Source: Ciona intestinalis (taxonomy: Eukaryota; Chordata; Ascidiacea; Phlebobranchia; Cionidae). Taken from it: a stretch of DNA of 64,000 bases. Below, piece after piece: positions 23,563-35,880 of this stretch (positions within the stretch are counted from its first letter, which is position 1; each line of letters opens with the position of its first letter). The translations under genes were made by a program, and so were the position numbers. The stretch spans positions 369,251 through 433,250 of the forward strand of contig NC_020171.2 in the NCBI RefSeq assembly GCF_000224145.3. The letters run 5' to 3'. The notes under the pieces are model-generated. The model saw only the letters and a list, made by a program, of their open reading frames with translations. It was not told the origin of the DNA and did no database searches.

Positions 23563-23574
23563 TTTTCCTGGTAA
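23563..23574 (-). terminator. Probable polyadenylation signal of Onecut
   Basis: On the minus strand an AATAAA-type hexamer overlaps an AATAAAATAAA stretch about 800 nt past the stop at 24375. A long 3'UTR is normal for this gene class. There may be nearer variant signals. Confidence 0.35.
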
Positions 23575-24374
23575 TTTATTGACAAAACCACGAAAAATTT
23601 CGCTGCGAATAAGTGACTTGTACAAGGTGTATTTGAATTGCAGTTGTAATGGTCCTATATGTTTTTTGATGTCTTTGGTGCAATTGTAGTTGCTACATTT
23701 GATGTGATATCACAGTATATTAAGTAAGTACATAAATAGAACACCTAAGGTCCAAAAGCACAATGTTATATACAGAAGAGTGTTTTATACCAGACAGTGT
23801 TTAGCAGTGATTGTAGAAATTGCACTGTTAAAAGTTAATGCTATAATTTCTCTAATTCATAATTGCCTCCGATGTTTTTTGCGCTCTGTAAAGTCGTTCT
23901 TTTTATAAAGGGCAGAGGCAGCTGAATTCTATTTTGAGGTAGCTGCGTTTATCGTCGATTGTCAGTCATAAATAGCTCGGTGACGTTACAATAAGATTTG
24001 TTACAAAATATTGGTCCTTTTGTGCGTCACTATAGTTGTTTAGATCAGCATAGGAACTTGACTGAGGCGAGAAAATACAGTTTGAAGAAATAAGTGGGAA
24101 ATAAATAACAAGAACAGCACGGAACAACAAATACGGCACGACACAGAGATCATACATATTCAATCTTTGGTGGAATTAACAGGGCGGTAAATACGGGCAC
24201 GAAAATGGATGACATTTCAGCTGACAAACTGTGGCCCAAGATCACAGTGGCAAGTGTGCAGTACTGGGCTAGTTTTGAGAACTAAGTCTTTAAAATCAGA
24301 AATTTGTTTTGCATTCGTTCATTTTGTCGTTAGTTCTTCTAAAAGCTCATCAAGGGTTAGATTAGTCATTCCTA

Positions 24375-27300
24375 CTAACGGGGATTCACCAACCCCGTGA
24401 CGTCAGAGCCTAGAAGCTGGTGCTGTGACTGGTACGGGTGTACTAGACCGGACGAGGTTAGGTGTGACGCTGATAACATTGTGTTTTGCTGCTGCTGGTG
24501 CAAGTTATGGTGGTGCAAATGGTGAGGGGGTGGGAAGTGCAAATGGCCGCTAGGGGAGCCACAGAGCGGGGAAAGAAGAGACTCTCCTGGCGCATAACTT
24601 AAACGACTGTCTTGTGTATGCTGTTGATACGCTTGTTGCTGCTGTTGTTGCTGTTGTTGTTGTTGTTGCTGCTGCTGTTGTTGGTGGTTAGGCGACGCAC
24701 TTAGATGGTGATCGCTTGATGGGTTGTTAGAACGTGAGTTTTCCTTGCTGTTATACCCTGATTCGTCGTCCTGCCATTTATCTAAACTTCTTCTTCGAGC
24801 GTTCATAAAGAAATTGCTCACAGTTGTGACTTCTAAACCCAACTGTTGAGAGATTTGTATCTGGAATGGCAAGAATAAAAGATTAGATGTTATTTGAGTA
24901 TTATATTGTATATTATATACATGGGCGAGGCCCTACAGCGAGAAATGCAATGGAACCTGAGATTTAGGCCGATATTTTCCGATAATAGTTGTATATAGTT
25001 ATAGTTTTATTTTTACACACGCCTATAACTTTAACGCTGTTTGAAGTTGTGTATTTTGACCTTATTGAAAAAGTTGGATGGCTATTACTCTTTGTCTTTC
25101 TGATTTGATACAACAGTTATAATTCAACATCGGATTCGAAATCAAATTTTATAATAAAATACATGGTAACTCGTAAGATGGCAGGAGGTGTATGAAACAC
25201 CCGTGTTATAACGACTGACGTTTTTCGACCACGCGAGGGTAAAGTTACGTTCATTCACTCATTCAAATTTCAAAAAACATTAGTTGTAGTTTTTACCTGC
25301 ATTTCTTTAGAAGGGCGTTTGCTTTCTTTGAAAATAGCGTGTAAAGTTCTACGCTGCAGATCTGTGAAAACTAAGCGAGGTTTCTTCGGAGAATTGACCG
25401 AGTTCTCGTAAGATTTTTCGTCCTCTTTTCGTTTGCAAGCTGAAAATAGAGATTCAATAGTAAAAGTTGCATATTTTATATAAAACTACTAAACAAGGAT
25501 ATAGATTACATATAATATATATATGGTTTAGTAGGGTGGGGGAAATGGGACACCTTTTCATTCTATTTTTCGTCCCATTTGGTAGTAAACAAAGAATATT
25601 TGAATAAATATAAAACTATATCCTGACGACTCCCATAGACCGTTATTAATTGTTTAAAACGCTATCAGGATATTTGGATATTATGTTGTAAAGATGTCCC
25701 ATATTACCCCACAGTACTATATACACTTTTAACATCAACTATCAGAAATAAATTATGTTTTTACTAATAAATTATTTTGTTAAACTGTCTCATCGCGCAT
25801 GTTTTACAAAAGATTTTATAATTTAAAAAAAAGTATTTAAAACATTTTGATTTTAGTCGCTAAGCATCAGGTATTGTTATAAGTGCCGATGTGTTGAGAC
25901 ATAGTTCAAAGTTGAGATTATACCGGTCCTATCTATATTTAAATATCCGATTTCTATAATCATTCAATACGTGTCATATTTTCATCGCATATTTCATTAA
26001 AATCTATTCGATTTCTCATCAAAATCGAGATGTGTGACCTAATAGCGTAAGGTCAGAACTCTGCATGTTTTCAGTCGTAATTTTTAAGATTTTTTTATTC
26101 ACCGCGCGCAATATCTGGTCGAGGAATACGGAAGTCTCGTAAGAAAATCAATGCAGTAAGCCCTGCCAAATCAAGCATAAATCGCGTCTATATTTTGTCG
26201 GAGGGCTGGCGGCCAGAGCCCGTGGCGTCGGGACACGTTTTACCAAGTTTTTTCTGCGTTATTTTCAATAATATTCCACCACGGCAGCGACGTCCCAGCC
26301 TGGTACACGGTACGAGGTCGCCTAAATTCGTAGCTAATCAAATAATCCACGGCGACTGGTTAATAAAATGCACCGCGCTGGGTTCCTGAGCGAAAATAGG
26401 CGCGCTAAAAAGTGCGGAAATAAATCGGCCTAAACTAAAATAAGCTGGGGAAAACATTCCGCCTACACACCCAGCCAAAGAATGCATATATAATTATACA
26501 ATGGGCTTTACCAAAAATTTGGATAAGAATTATACAAATTAAGTTCACACTTTAAATAAAACAACTTTTTAAACCCGTTTTTAAATATTCACTTTTTTCA
26601 TGTTCACATGAAACAAATATACCAAAATTAAAAAAACATGTTACGCCAAAATGATCACCAATTTTAAGCATTACTGCTGCTTTTAGAAAATCGTTAATTT
26701 TTGTTAAAATTTTTATATTTTTTATTAAAATAATTTCTGCTATTTTTCGTCCCGATTTTTTAAATCTCAGCGGTTACAGGCGGGGTTGTCGACACGGTAC
26801 AAACATATTTAATATCCGCGTAGCCGTGAAATCCTGTTAGCAGGTACATCGTGTATTAGGCACTAACATGATTTTAAATAAAGACGGGTGATTGAAAATC
26901 TAGCGATAAAACGAAGCAGTATTGCTCCGCTGTGCCTTTAAGTTTCAAGCACGATTTTGATAATTTGATTTTCGGCTTGCCCTAGCCTCTGCTCCATTAA
27001 CGTGGCTCGCACTCATCTAGTTACCAATTACCAGTGCTCCTGCGCGCGCCGAAGCCGTAAATAATTTCCCATTGGTGGTCATATATTGCCAGTCTGCCGC
27101 CGCGCACTGTACTGGTTGAGAGGGGGAAAATCGTTAAGAGGCCCTGCGACCAGGCTTGGAGGCAGGCATAAACGAAAACACAGCTTCAAGAAATAGTGAA
27201 AACCCGACCCCGGCCGCTCGGGCCCAGTGCGGTTACAGCCAGACGTTTTTGACCGAAAACCGGCGTCCAAAAATTCCCGAAAAGGCGTGGTTGGCCCTTG

Positions 27301-30300
27301 GAGACACCAAGCGGCAAGGAATCTAAATACGACAAAGGAGAAACAGGACAAGCACCACACGGCAGGCACTACGTAATTTACATATTACTAACTTTTAACA
27401 ACTAAGTTAATGAGATTTGGGAGGGTTATCACTTTTTACCGCTCTTACTTTCTTACCGTTTTTATGCCTAGTTTTTAATATCCTATAAACTAACACCACA
27501 ATTATTGATTACAAATTATGACTTATGCGACCGCGTTACAAGAATAATATGCTCGACTAAAAGTATTTTCCAACTCTATTTTCGCCATATTTTTCGTAAT
27601 TCAATAAAAAAAAAACGCAAATTGTTCGACAACATAGGACAGTACAAGCACACAAATCTATAAAGCAGAAAACAGAAATTTTGATTACCTATTTTGCCGC
27701 TTGCCTCTTCTCTTCCTACAAATAATAAACAAAAATTGAAGACATTAACGCTGTGGCATTATAAATGAGTTATAAATCAATCTATCTGAAACATAGCCCT
27801 GTACATAGGTATATAACCTATACAGGCAAAGATATTCCCTATTTTCTGGCGTTTTTGAAGAATTAACAACGCTTTTTCACAGTCGTGGGGATACAGTTTT
27901 GTAAATATTTTTGTTTACCACTAAATGAGACGATACGAGATAATGAAAACATAAACCATCTTACCCTAACCTAATATATAAGACTGTATCTGAGACGTAA
28001 TGTACATACAGATAGGCAAACACATTTATAGAAACAATAGGTCACACAAAACCAGTTTTTTAAACGCTTTTAAGCTAGTTTTTAGGACTTTAAATAATTT
28101 TGGACCCACACAAATACGGTGTCATACTGAATTTATAAACGAATGGGTTCGTCCCTTACGTTGTACAAACATTTCGTGCATACTAAGTTTGTATAATGAA
28201 CATTAAATCATACATTTTCCCGCTATTAATTTTGTTAAACTTAAACCACATTTTCCCCGAACTCTCAAATACAGTAGGGTGGGGGGAGATGAGACACTTT
28301 TAGGACAGAATATCCAAATATCCTGATCGTATTTTAAACAACTAGCAACGGTCTATGGGAGTCGTGAAGATTTATGATTATTTAAATTTTCTTTGTTTAC
28401 TAAAAAATGTGACGAGAAAATGGAATGATAAGGTGTCCTATCTTCCCCCACCTTACTTTATTATGTAGAATGTTTTATCTTTTGAATGGCGTAACCAGGT
28501 ATGGTTTATAAGGTTTACAATATTCCGGGCAATGTACCGTTTTTAATTCCTAGTTTAACTAGTCTTTAATGGGGCTTGAAAATACTGAACAAGTCCTTAC
28601 TACTGCAGCTGGTTTGCGCGCTATCGGAACCATCTGCTATTATACGCGTAACAATAGCGATTGTGTTAGCTGATGACGTAACAGAGGATTCGGAAATAAG
28701 CGCGCTAAGTAAACATCATACAATGTGACGTAACATTTTTTTGCCATCGCTAAATTTAGACCCCTTGGATTTGGCTTTTGTGTTACACTTACACTGGCGA
28801 TTTAAGAAAAGTATGCTTAAAAAAGTCGGTTTTTATTTGTTTAGGTTAAGTCTTATAAAAATTCAATAAACGAAAACAGCTAAATACAGATTATGTAAAC
28901 TACAATACACCTGATACTTAAGAGCTCAAGTTATGCTTAAACTTAACTTAAGTTATACTTAAGCTTAATAACGCTTTAATGTTAAAGTCTTGTTTAAGTT
29001 AGAGTTAACTTTGACCTGAGGTGACCTTAAACCAAATGGCGGCGCTTTAAAAACTCGAAATTCCAAACTTGGGTTTCAATCAAAGCGAACAGTGGATTGG
29101 CAGGATCAAAAATCATAGAGTAAATTCGAGAAAAATAAACTCTCTGTTACGTAATGAACGTTCAATGCAATACTAGACGAACAGACAAACACCTTTATGA
29201 TGTCACACAGCGAAAAAGTCATGTCACAGTACGACGTTTAACTTGGCAATAAAAGTTAGTCTAATGGTACATTGGATTTAATTCGTTTTAACAAATAATT
29301 TTGCGCGAGAATTCGCAATGATTATAATCTATAGTCAAAATAGCATTACTTTTTCTCAATTTCTTTAATTTAAACCTATTCTAACTATGCTTTGCAGTAA
29401 TTATGGGCTCGGCACTTATGTTTATTTAAAATCTCCTATAGAAAAGTAGGTAATTCTAACATTTACCAGTTAAAAGGTGTACTATAAAAAGATAAAACTG
29501 ATTGTCATTTTTTTATGAAACGAATAAAAAACCGTAAGTTCGTTGCATAATTTGGATAAAAATTAAAACCGGTAAACACATTGCAAACGAATGTTAAAAA
29601 AAAAACATTTCAGGTGCTTAAACAAAAGGATGGTGTAATTATATAATCGAACGCAATGTTTATAAAACGATCCATATAGAGTATTTTATAATCCTTTTTA
29701 AGGATACCGACAGTTGTAAAATATTCCAACTATTTTTGTTCTGCTTTCTTATATAGAAATATGTGTATAGTAGGATGGGACGCCTTTTTATACTATATTC
29801 TCGTCCCATTTGGTAGTCAACAAAGCAAATTCAGAAAGTTTTAAAACCGTATTTACACGACTCCCATAGACCGTGGTTATTTGTTTAAAACAAGATCAGG
29901 ATATTTGTATATTATATGCTAAAGGTGTCCCATCCCCCCCACCCTACTACTGTATGTTATCTTATTTTCCTACATGTTCTAAAAGTGTTTTGGCTGTTAC
30001 GCAAATCATTGACGTAATAGTTATATACCACGCTTTAGCGGGTATGAAAGCGGTTATAACCGGTTCATTCTGACTGTTGCAACTCCAGTAGTATAGATTT
30101 TTGATTGCCCAGGAAATCGAAGTGGTTTTACAACAAGCGGTAGATCAATCATTATGGATCAATACAGGGGATCTCCCTTAAAAAAGTACTCGCCGTAATA
30201 ATTTATTCAGAAATCGTATTTTGGAGGGGAATTTGCTCAAGTTGCTTCTGAAACACGATTTTGTATACTGTATTGTTGCTAGATATAGGTGTGTTATAAT

Positions 30301-33300
30301 ATAAAATGAGAAACATACTTTTAAAATGGTATAAGATCAGAAAACTTCAATTTTTACTCTGCTTCAAAACGTTTTGTAAAAAAGAGCTTACTTTTTAAGC
30401 AAAAACTTGATTTAACGCGAAACAGTAATCATNNNNNNNNNNNNNNNNNNNNNNNNNNNNNNNNNNNNNNNNNNNNNNNNNNACGTCTGTCCTAATCAGG
30501 TTTTTGCACCCCTGGGAATCGCAACAACATATTGCTTTCGGCGAGTTCGCTGCGTCCGCTGTGGTACTGATTGCATTAAAAGTCAGCGCCGAAATCCGAG
30601 CTTTTATTGCATATAGAATTAAACTAAAGTATTAAGAAAAAAGGCTCTGGAAATGGTATGAAACTGACACACTGCAATACCGGTAATTAGAAACGAAAAA
30701 TCGTTTGAAGATTTGATGAAAAAAACGCATTGCTTTTGATGTTTGGATTACATAACACGCGCGATGGTCTTTCAAGGTATAGGGCACTTAAAATTAATCG
30801 CATTTTTACTGAAGTACCGGCTTCTACCGTGAAACGCACAATCGGCAATTTCGCCAATAATTCACAGCCAATATTGGTGAATTAACCAAGATTTATCATC
30901 GATTTCTGGCTCGATTTCTTCGCTGGTCGTTATAAACTAAACAATCTTCGTTTATTTTGAAATCGAACTCGGAAATCAATGGGACGTGGGAATCTGAGTT
31001 AGAGAAGAACTAGGCGCAAATATTTCTTAGTTCCCCGGTTTCAGGAGCCATAATCAGGGTCTTTTACTTTTAAATCGCCGTTTCTGTGCCCGAATCCATC
31101 AAAAACACGTTTGACGCGGTTTTCGACTTTTTCTAATCAAAACGTCACGAATTGGTTTCTGCAAGGTGCGCGATGAAACGTGAACAGAGTTATTACATCA
31201 CAATCAAGGCACGTGCCGTACAGTAAGCCAAGCGTTCTTCATTATAGCGGCCAGTAATACCCAAGGGTGCAGGACGTGCGCGCGCTACATTGTATAGGCC
31301 TAGCCGTAATGAGAACTGCCGTAGTGAAACAATCAGAGGAGCGGTCCGGTTCCCCATCTGGTTTAATTAGAAACCAGTAATGAAAAGGTTACGACAAAAC
31401 TGGGTCCTATTGGTCCTTACGCTAACACCGCCGTTGCGACTTGGTGTAATTCTGCGAGTTTCGTACAACTTTAATTTCATAGTTAAGGTAACCATTCAAA
31501 AGTATTGGAAACAGTAATCCAGAAAAACGGTATACGACCAAGAATTGTTTCGTGTTTCGAATCACAAAATTTGTTTTATATTTTACAGAGTGCATTATCT
31601 GGTATGACTTTTTATCCAACATTGTCCAACGGGCGAGGTCCAACATAAAACCTAACAGCATAAATATGAAAGGCTACTAATATATAAAGACATTTTCGTG
31701 TCAAAATAACCAAAACTTTAAAAGAACGGTAAAAAACAGATGAGTTGTCAACGGTGGACGAATATGTACCTAATTTTACATGCAATGTGCGCAGACTATT
31801 TTTTACACTTGGTTTTATACATATGATCAATAGGATATTACAAAATGCTTTTTTACTGCGACGAATCTCGCAAAATTTAACCGATTTGATTGTCCTTACC
31901 GCAAAGATTCGAATACCAAGTTCCGAAGAACAGGCAGTTTAAATAGAACTATCCCTATAAACGTTTTACACTAGAGCCTATCTTTGCCCAAGTTTTCGGT
32001 TACACAAATACCCTTAAAATTTCCTTTTGTGGCAGTATGCCTAAAACAAGTGCGGATGTTTAAAACAGAAGCGCATATCGCAGAAACTACTAAAGACATA
32101 CCAAACAGATTCATAAATTACTAAGTATTTCAATCAAACAATTAACACTTCTATATTCTTAATTTTTTTACAAAAATATCAAGTTAACTTACCGGCAAGC
32201 CTTAGAGATGACATACGTTGAAATTCTGGTTCCTGAAGCCATTTCCACATCCTTCGGAAGGTCTCGCGTCCACTCTTCAGTTTTGACCACGGTTTAGGAT
32301 TGCGTAGAAGATCCGAAAGTGTGCCTTGGCTTCTACAAAGCACCCTTTGTGCAAAAATTGCTTGCGGGATGCTATAACGTTTAAGTTCTTGGGTGATTTT
32401 CGAAGCAACCTCTTTCGTGTTGACTTCTTCGATCTGTTGAGTGCGGGAAGAGCTAGCGGAGTTAGATGAATGCGGTTGGAGGCCCGACCCTCCGAGGCGA
32501 TCGCTGCCGGAATGGCGCTTTCCATTGTCGGCGGGAATATCTTCGTGAGTCGGTCTTCTTCGCTCAGAAGGCGCGCTGACTTGGAGTGATGAAGATAGGT
32601 CTTGGAGCCCATATTGTGATACAAACCCAGTACTTCTATGCGGAAACATATGCCCGCCAGGAAAGCCAGCACCCATATCATTGCATTGATCAATCCTCCC
32701 GAAAACATGGGGATCGTAGGGGTTTGAAACCGGAGGTGGTGGTGGTATTATATTAGATGACAACACTGGTTTGTTGTAATGTGAAAGCCCAACTGCTGCA
32801 GCTGCCGCTTGGTTAACCGCATCTATAGCAGCTTGAGATTGCATTCCTCCACGAGTTTGAGCTGCAAGACCGTTCAAGATCATTCTGTTTGAAAGCGGAG
32901 GTAAACTGTGCCCCATTCCGCCCATTTTTGAGTAGCTGCTGCAATCGGTAAGCTCTTGGTTGGTAAGAGTTGCGTAGCTGGTTTCATTGGTGGGCATGTA
33001 TTTGTCGGAAACTGATGATATGGATGGCAGAGGTTGTAGGGGTGTGAGAGTAGCGTAACTTGGCCCGTCGACGCTAGAAGGGACGCTGTCTATTGGGTTG
33101 CTGTTAGGGTTGGCATTGGTTGCATCGGATCTGAAGTAAGAATCTATTGATGTGTGGTCCGTGGTCTCAACGGGGATAAGATTCATTCCTTCATCCGGAG
33201 TACCTCTTTGGGATGATGGAGTAAAGATTGAGAAGTTCCTCGCGTGGAATTGATACAACTCTGATTGCTCAGTCTTCACTGAAAAATCTTCCGGCGCATC

Positions 33301-33858
33301 GTTAGTTTTCAATTGGACTTCTTCTTTTTTCTCGTGCTCGCTGACCGCGGAGGACTTCTGGAGCTCTGTGAGAGAGTTGTCGGTCTCTTGCATCACGAAT
33401 TTTGAGCACCCGCTATCATCTTCTTCCTTTGCATTGTTCTTCGAGGCATCGGAACGATTGTCACGACGGAGAAGAGCGTCTCCGATAGGCGGAAGATAGT
33501 TAGGAGACTTGTTGCAATTTTCATCCAATTTTTCACCTTCCAAGCCCATTGATTTCGATGCGAAATTATGCAGGTTGTTTTTCTGCATTTCTCCAGCGAT
33601 AGGGGTATCTCTATCGTTGTAGTTGGGGTAACCGTCAAAGTTGGGGTGGTGGAAGTGATGGTGATAGTGCTCGTGTCTGTAATATTGCTCCGATGGATGG
33701 TGGTGATGATGCAGATGGTGGAAACCGTTCAGTTCTCCGGATGCAGCGGTTGCCATAGTGATGAAGTCCGTTGCTATTCCGGGATGTTGCTGGTTAAGAA
33801 TTGATGCAGATTTTGCAGAGGGAGAAGTAGTCACAGACTGACCGAGCGAAACTGGCAT
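24375..33858 (-). CDS. Onecut: Onecut/HNF6 transcription factor (3 constitutive coding exons, 764 aa)
   Basis: Coding exons: 32193-33858, 25297-25439, 24375-24860, totalling 2295 nt with phases 1 and 0. An in-frame TGA precedes the start Met at 33858 with no intervening ATG. Residues ~50-80 are His-rich, as in other Onecut N-termini. Ala-rich and Pro-rich parts follow, then a single CUT domain at ~470-553 (KEVASKITQELKRYSIPQ, FRRMWKWLQEPE). The homeodomain spans 573-632, with Phe at position 48 and Met at position 50 (SNFFMNARRRSLDKW), diagnostic for the Onecut class rather than Cux or Satb. The C-terminus has a 17-residue polyglutamine tract and a His/Gln-rich tail. The protein is a nuclear DNA-binding activator; in chordates Onecut acts in neural, photoreceptor and endodermal development. 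Introns of 6.8 kb and 0.4 kb separate CUT from the homeodomain and split the homeodomain. Confidence 0.95.
24633..24683 (-). repeat. Polyglutamine (CAA/CAG)17 tract in Onecut
   Basis: Seventeen consecutive Gln codons, mixed CAA and CAG, follow the homeodomain. The interruptions should limit slippage, but length polymorphism is likely. Confidence 0.9.
25145..25266 (+). mobile_element. SINE tail in Onecut homeodomain intron
   Basis: It runs from ACATGGTAACTCGTAAGATG to the ATTCACTCATTC end, between the two homeodomain exons. Confidence 0.65.
25529..25730 (-). mobile_element. MITE copy in Onecut intron
   Basis: Left end AGTAGGGTGGGGGAAATGGG; right end ATTACCCCACAGTACTATA, which belongs to the second end type, so this may be a hybrid copy. 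Confidence 0.75.
27689..27715 (-). CDS. Onecut: Candidate 27-nt alternative microexon of Onecut
   Basis: On the minus strand a good acceptor (U-rich, TTATTTGTAG) and donor (AATAG|GTAATC) flank 27 nt. Joined in phase 1 between the CUT exon and the first homeodomain exon, it adds nine residues (GREEASGKI) to the linker and keeps the frame without a stop. Vertebrate HNF6 has an isoform with a longer linker at the same place (HNF6-beta), which makes regulated inclusion plausible. Seen: splice sites and frame. Inferred: that it is used. Confidence 0.45.
   Translation of the reverse strand, partial: EEKRQAAK
28272..28460 (+). mobile_element. MITE copy in Onecut intron
   Basis: Complete forward copy, AGTAGGGTGGGGGGAGATG to TATCTTCCCCCACCTTACT. 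Confidence 0.75.
29766..29950 (-). mobile_element. MITE copy in Onecut intron
   Basis: Complete reverse copy, AGTAGGATGGGACGCC to GTCCCATCCCCCCCACCC. Confidence 0.75.
30433..30482. other. Assembly gap (50 N)
   Basis: Fixed-size gap within the Onecut intron. Confidence 1.
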
Positions 33859-34720
33859 AGACGTTATTCTAAACCAGCATTTAAGGATTTCTCAGCGGGA
33901 ATCTTTGTAAAATTTTGACGAAAATTTCAAATTTTTTAAATCTTTTTGTGAAATAACTGTAAAGCAGAAAATAAAAGTTCAATTTTATTAAAGCTAAAGT
34001 CATTTTAACCAAATCAGTATTCGTTCCACAGTTCCATATATACATTAACCTAACTAGGTACTTAATTGTGATTTCTCAATGAGTTATTCAATGATGCTTC
34101 AGATACTCTGCTCATCATTAGAACTTGAAATTAAAACTAACTTGTTTTTCAACATCGTCAAAACTTAGACGCATAAAATGTACGCGCATATAATAAGTCA
34201 AAAATGTTACAAAGTTGCCAAATATTTAAAAATTGGAATATTATGTTTAACTTAAATGATACCATTTTTTGATTTATGATATATGGTTTAGAAATTGACA
34301 ACGAACTCCGAAGAATTCAACGTCGCCATTTATTTACGATCATGCATGTCGCTGCGTATACTTATATGCTGGTTATGCACGTACCTTTTATAAAGTATAT
34401 ATAAAATTACTTTTATTTAGTTATATAGTCGAAAAAATATTATCAAAAATATTCTTTTTTTCGAAAATATTTTAATTTCTCTCTTGCGCTATGCGAACTT
34501 GAATCTTAGAAACTGTAATTAGGCCTCCAAACTGACTAAACTGTTTTATAATTGAATATTTTTCTTTCCAAGGCTTGAACTTGTCTTAATTGTAGATTGT
34601 TTGAATTTAAACAAATTTTCGATCAGTCCTTTACGGTTGAGCTCCAAGCTCGAATGGAAGACTGGTGCCGTACTCGTATGGGAGTAAGCAATGGGCCATC
34701 TGCTGCGTTTTTCTGTTCGG

Positions 34721-34728
34721 CTTATATA
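34721..34728 (-). promoter_or_regulatory. Candidate TATA box upstream of Onecut
   Basis: The minus strand reads TATATAAG about 860 bp upstream of the start codon, in a less AT-rich, unique-looking segment. This would give a long 5' leader or a 5'UTR intron. The motif is common in AT-rich DNA, so confidence is low. Confidence 0.3.
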
Positions 34729-35694
34729 CGAGTGGTTCGCGTCGGCGCGCGGTTTGAGCAAAAACAATAGGACCGCTGTCGAAAACAAGGCGATTTCGCG
34801 GTGCTTTAATATAACGACATTATGCCCTTTTTAGAGTTGTATTTTAAAGCTACTACAGCGAGTTTTTGTCGCATTGTGGTAAACGTAACCTATGTATGAA
34901 AACATTTATCGCAAAATATAATAAAGCAAAAGTAACTTTACTATTACACAAATTAATGATACAGACTTACCAATCGTAGGACTTTAGATTCATTTTCATC
35001 TTTTTAAAATTCTGTAAAAAAGGGAAAAAATAAAACACTTTGATTTTTTTAAATGATACAATAAAAGTACATGGCGAAAGCGGTCCCATTTCCGTGGGTA
35101 AAGGTCCTATTAATCGTTTCAACATGTGCCCGAATAAATGAACATATGGCGTGGCATACGGACACGACGCTCGGCACAGACCCGGCTAATATACAATAGA
35201 CAAGACTATTTCCTTTATTGCCCTGCTACATCTCGAACTAGAGAATAAGGGTTCAATTAAAAATCCCAATTTGGAAAATGTATTTTTAGTAAAACATTTT
35301 AAGGAAATATGGTTTAATTCGAAGGGATAAGTTAGTTTAGGAAGTAATATAGTATTTTTTTAACTTTTCTTTCGAAAAATAACTTTTAGTGTCATTTACA
35401 GAAAATGCTATTTATTCATATTTTAATATATTTTAACTGATTAATTTTCGCAGGTCCAATACACGTCCGTGCAGATGACCGCACTGAGACGTCATAATCA
35501 CTCGTGTGCAGCCGTCACGCCTGACCTGACCCGATCACCACGATTTTGATTGATGTAAAAACGCTGACGGTTTTGAGAAAATGCAATGCTCTGTGATTCG
35601 ACTACACCAGATGCTTAGTGGTAATTAAAGTTTTTTGTTTGTGGGAATTAAGCACATATTGGTCCTCACCAAACAATATAGAATAGAGGTAACA

Positions 35695-35880
35695 TATAGT
35701 AGGGTGGGGAAGATGGGACACCTATAGCACACAATATCCAAGTATCCTGATCGTGTTTTAAACAAATAACAACGGTCTATGAGAGTCGTGAGAAGACATT
35801 TCTATAATTCATTAGATTTTCTTAGTTTGCTACCAAATGTTACGAAAAAATAAATTGATTAAGTGTCCCACCCTTCTATA
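35695..35880 (+). mobile_element. MITE copy upstream of Onecut
   Basis: Forward copy with a shortened right end (GTGTCCCACCCTTCTATA). Confidence 0.7.

Larger units (their letters stand above)
22382..24374. other. Convergent 3' region between the EGF-repeat gene and Onecut
   Basis: Both neighbours end here. The stretch contains an AATAAA for the plus-strand gene (22549-22554), a MITE end fragment (22836-22866), a full MITE (22868-23063), clusters of TGACGTCA-like sites (22383-22430 and 23343-23388) and a minus-strand AATAAA for Onecut near 23563-23574. No coding region was recognised. Confidence 0.55.
25440..32192 (-). other. Large first coding intron of Onecut
   Basis: This 6.75-kb intron contains MITE copies (25529-25730, 27831-27977, 28272-28460, 29766-29950), the candidate microexon (27689-27715), an N gap (30433-30482) and long stretches of apparently unique sequence around 25740-27680 and 30500-32150. 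Intronic enhancers would be expected in a developmental regulator, but no specific one can be identified by eye. Confidence 0.6.

Noticed and set aside
33393..33804. Alternative frames opposite or within the large Onecut exon
   Set aside because: They are out of frame with the CUT domain and His-rich N-terminus and explained by the long coding exon.
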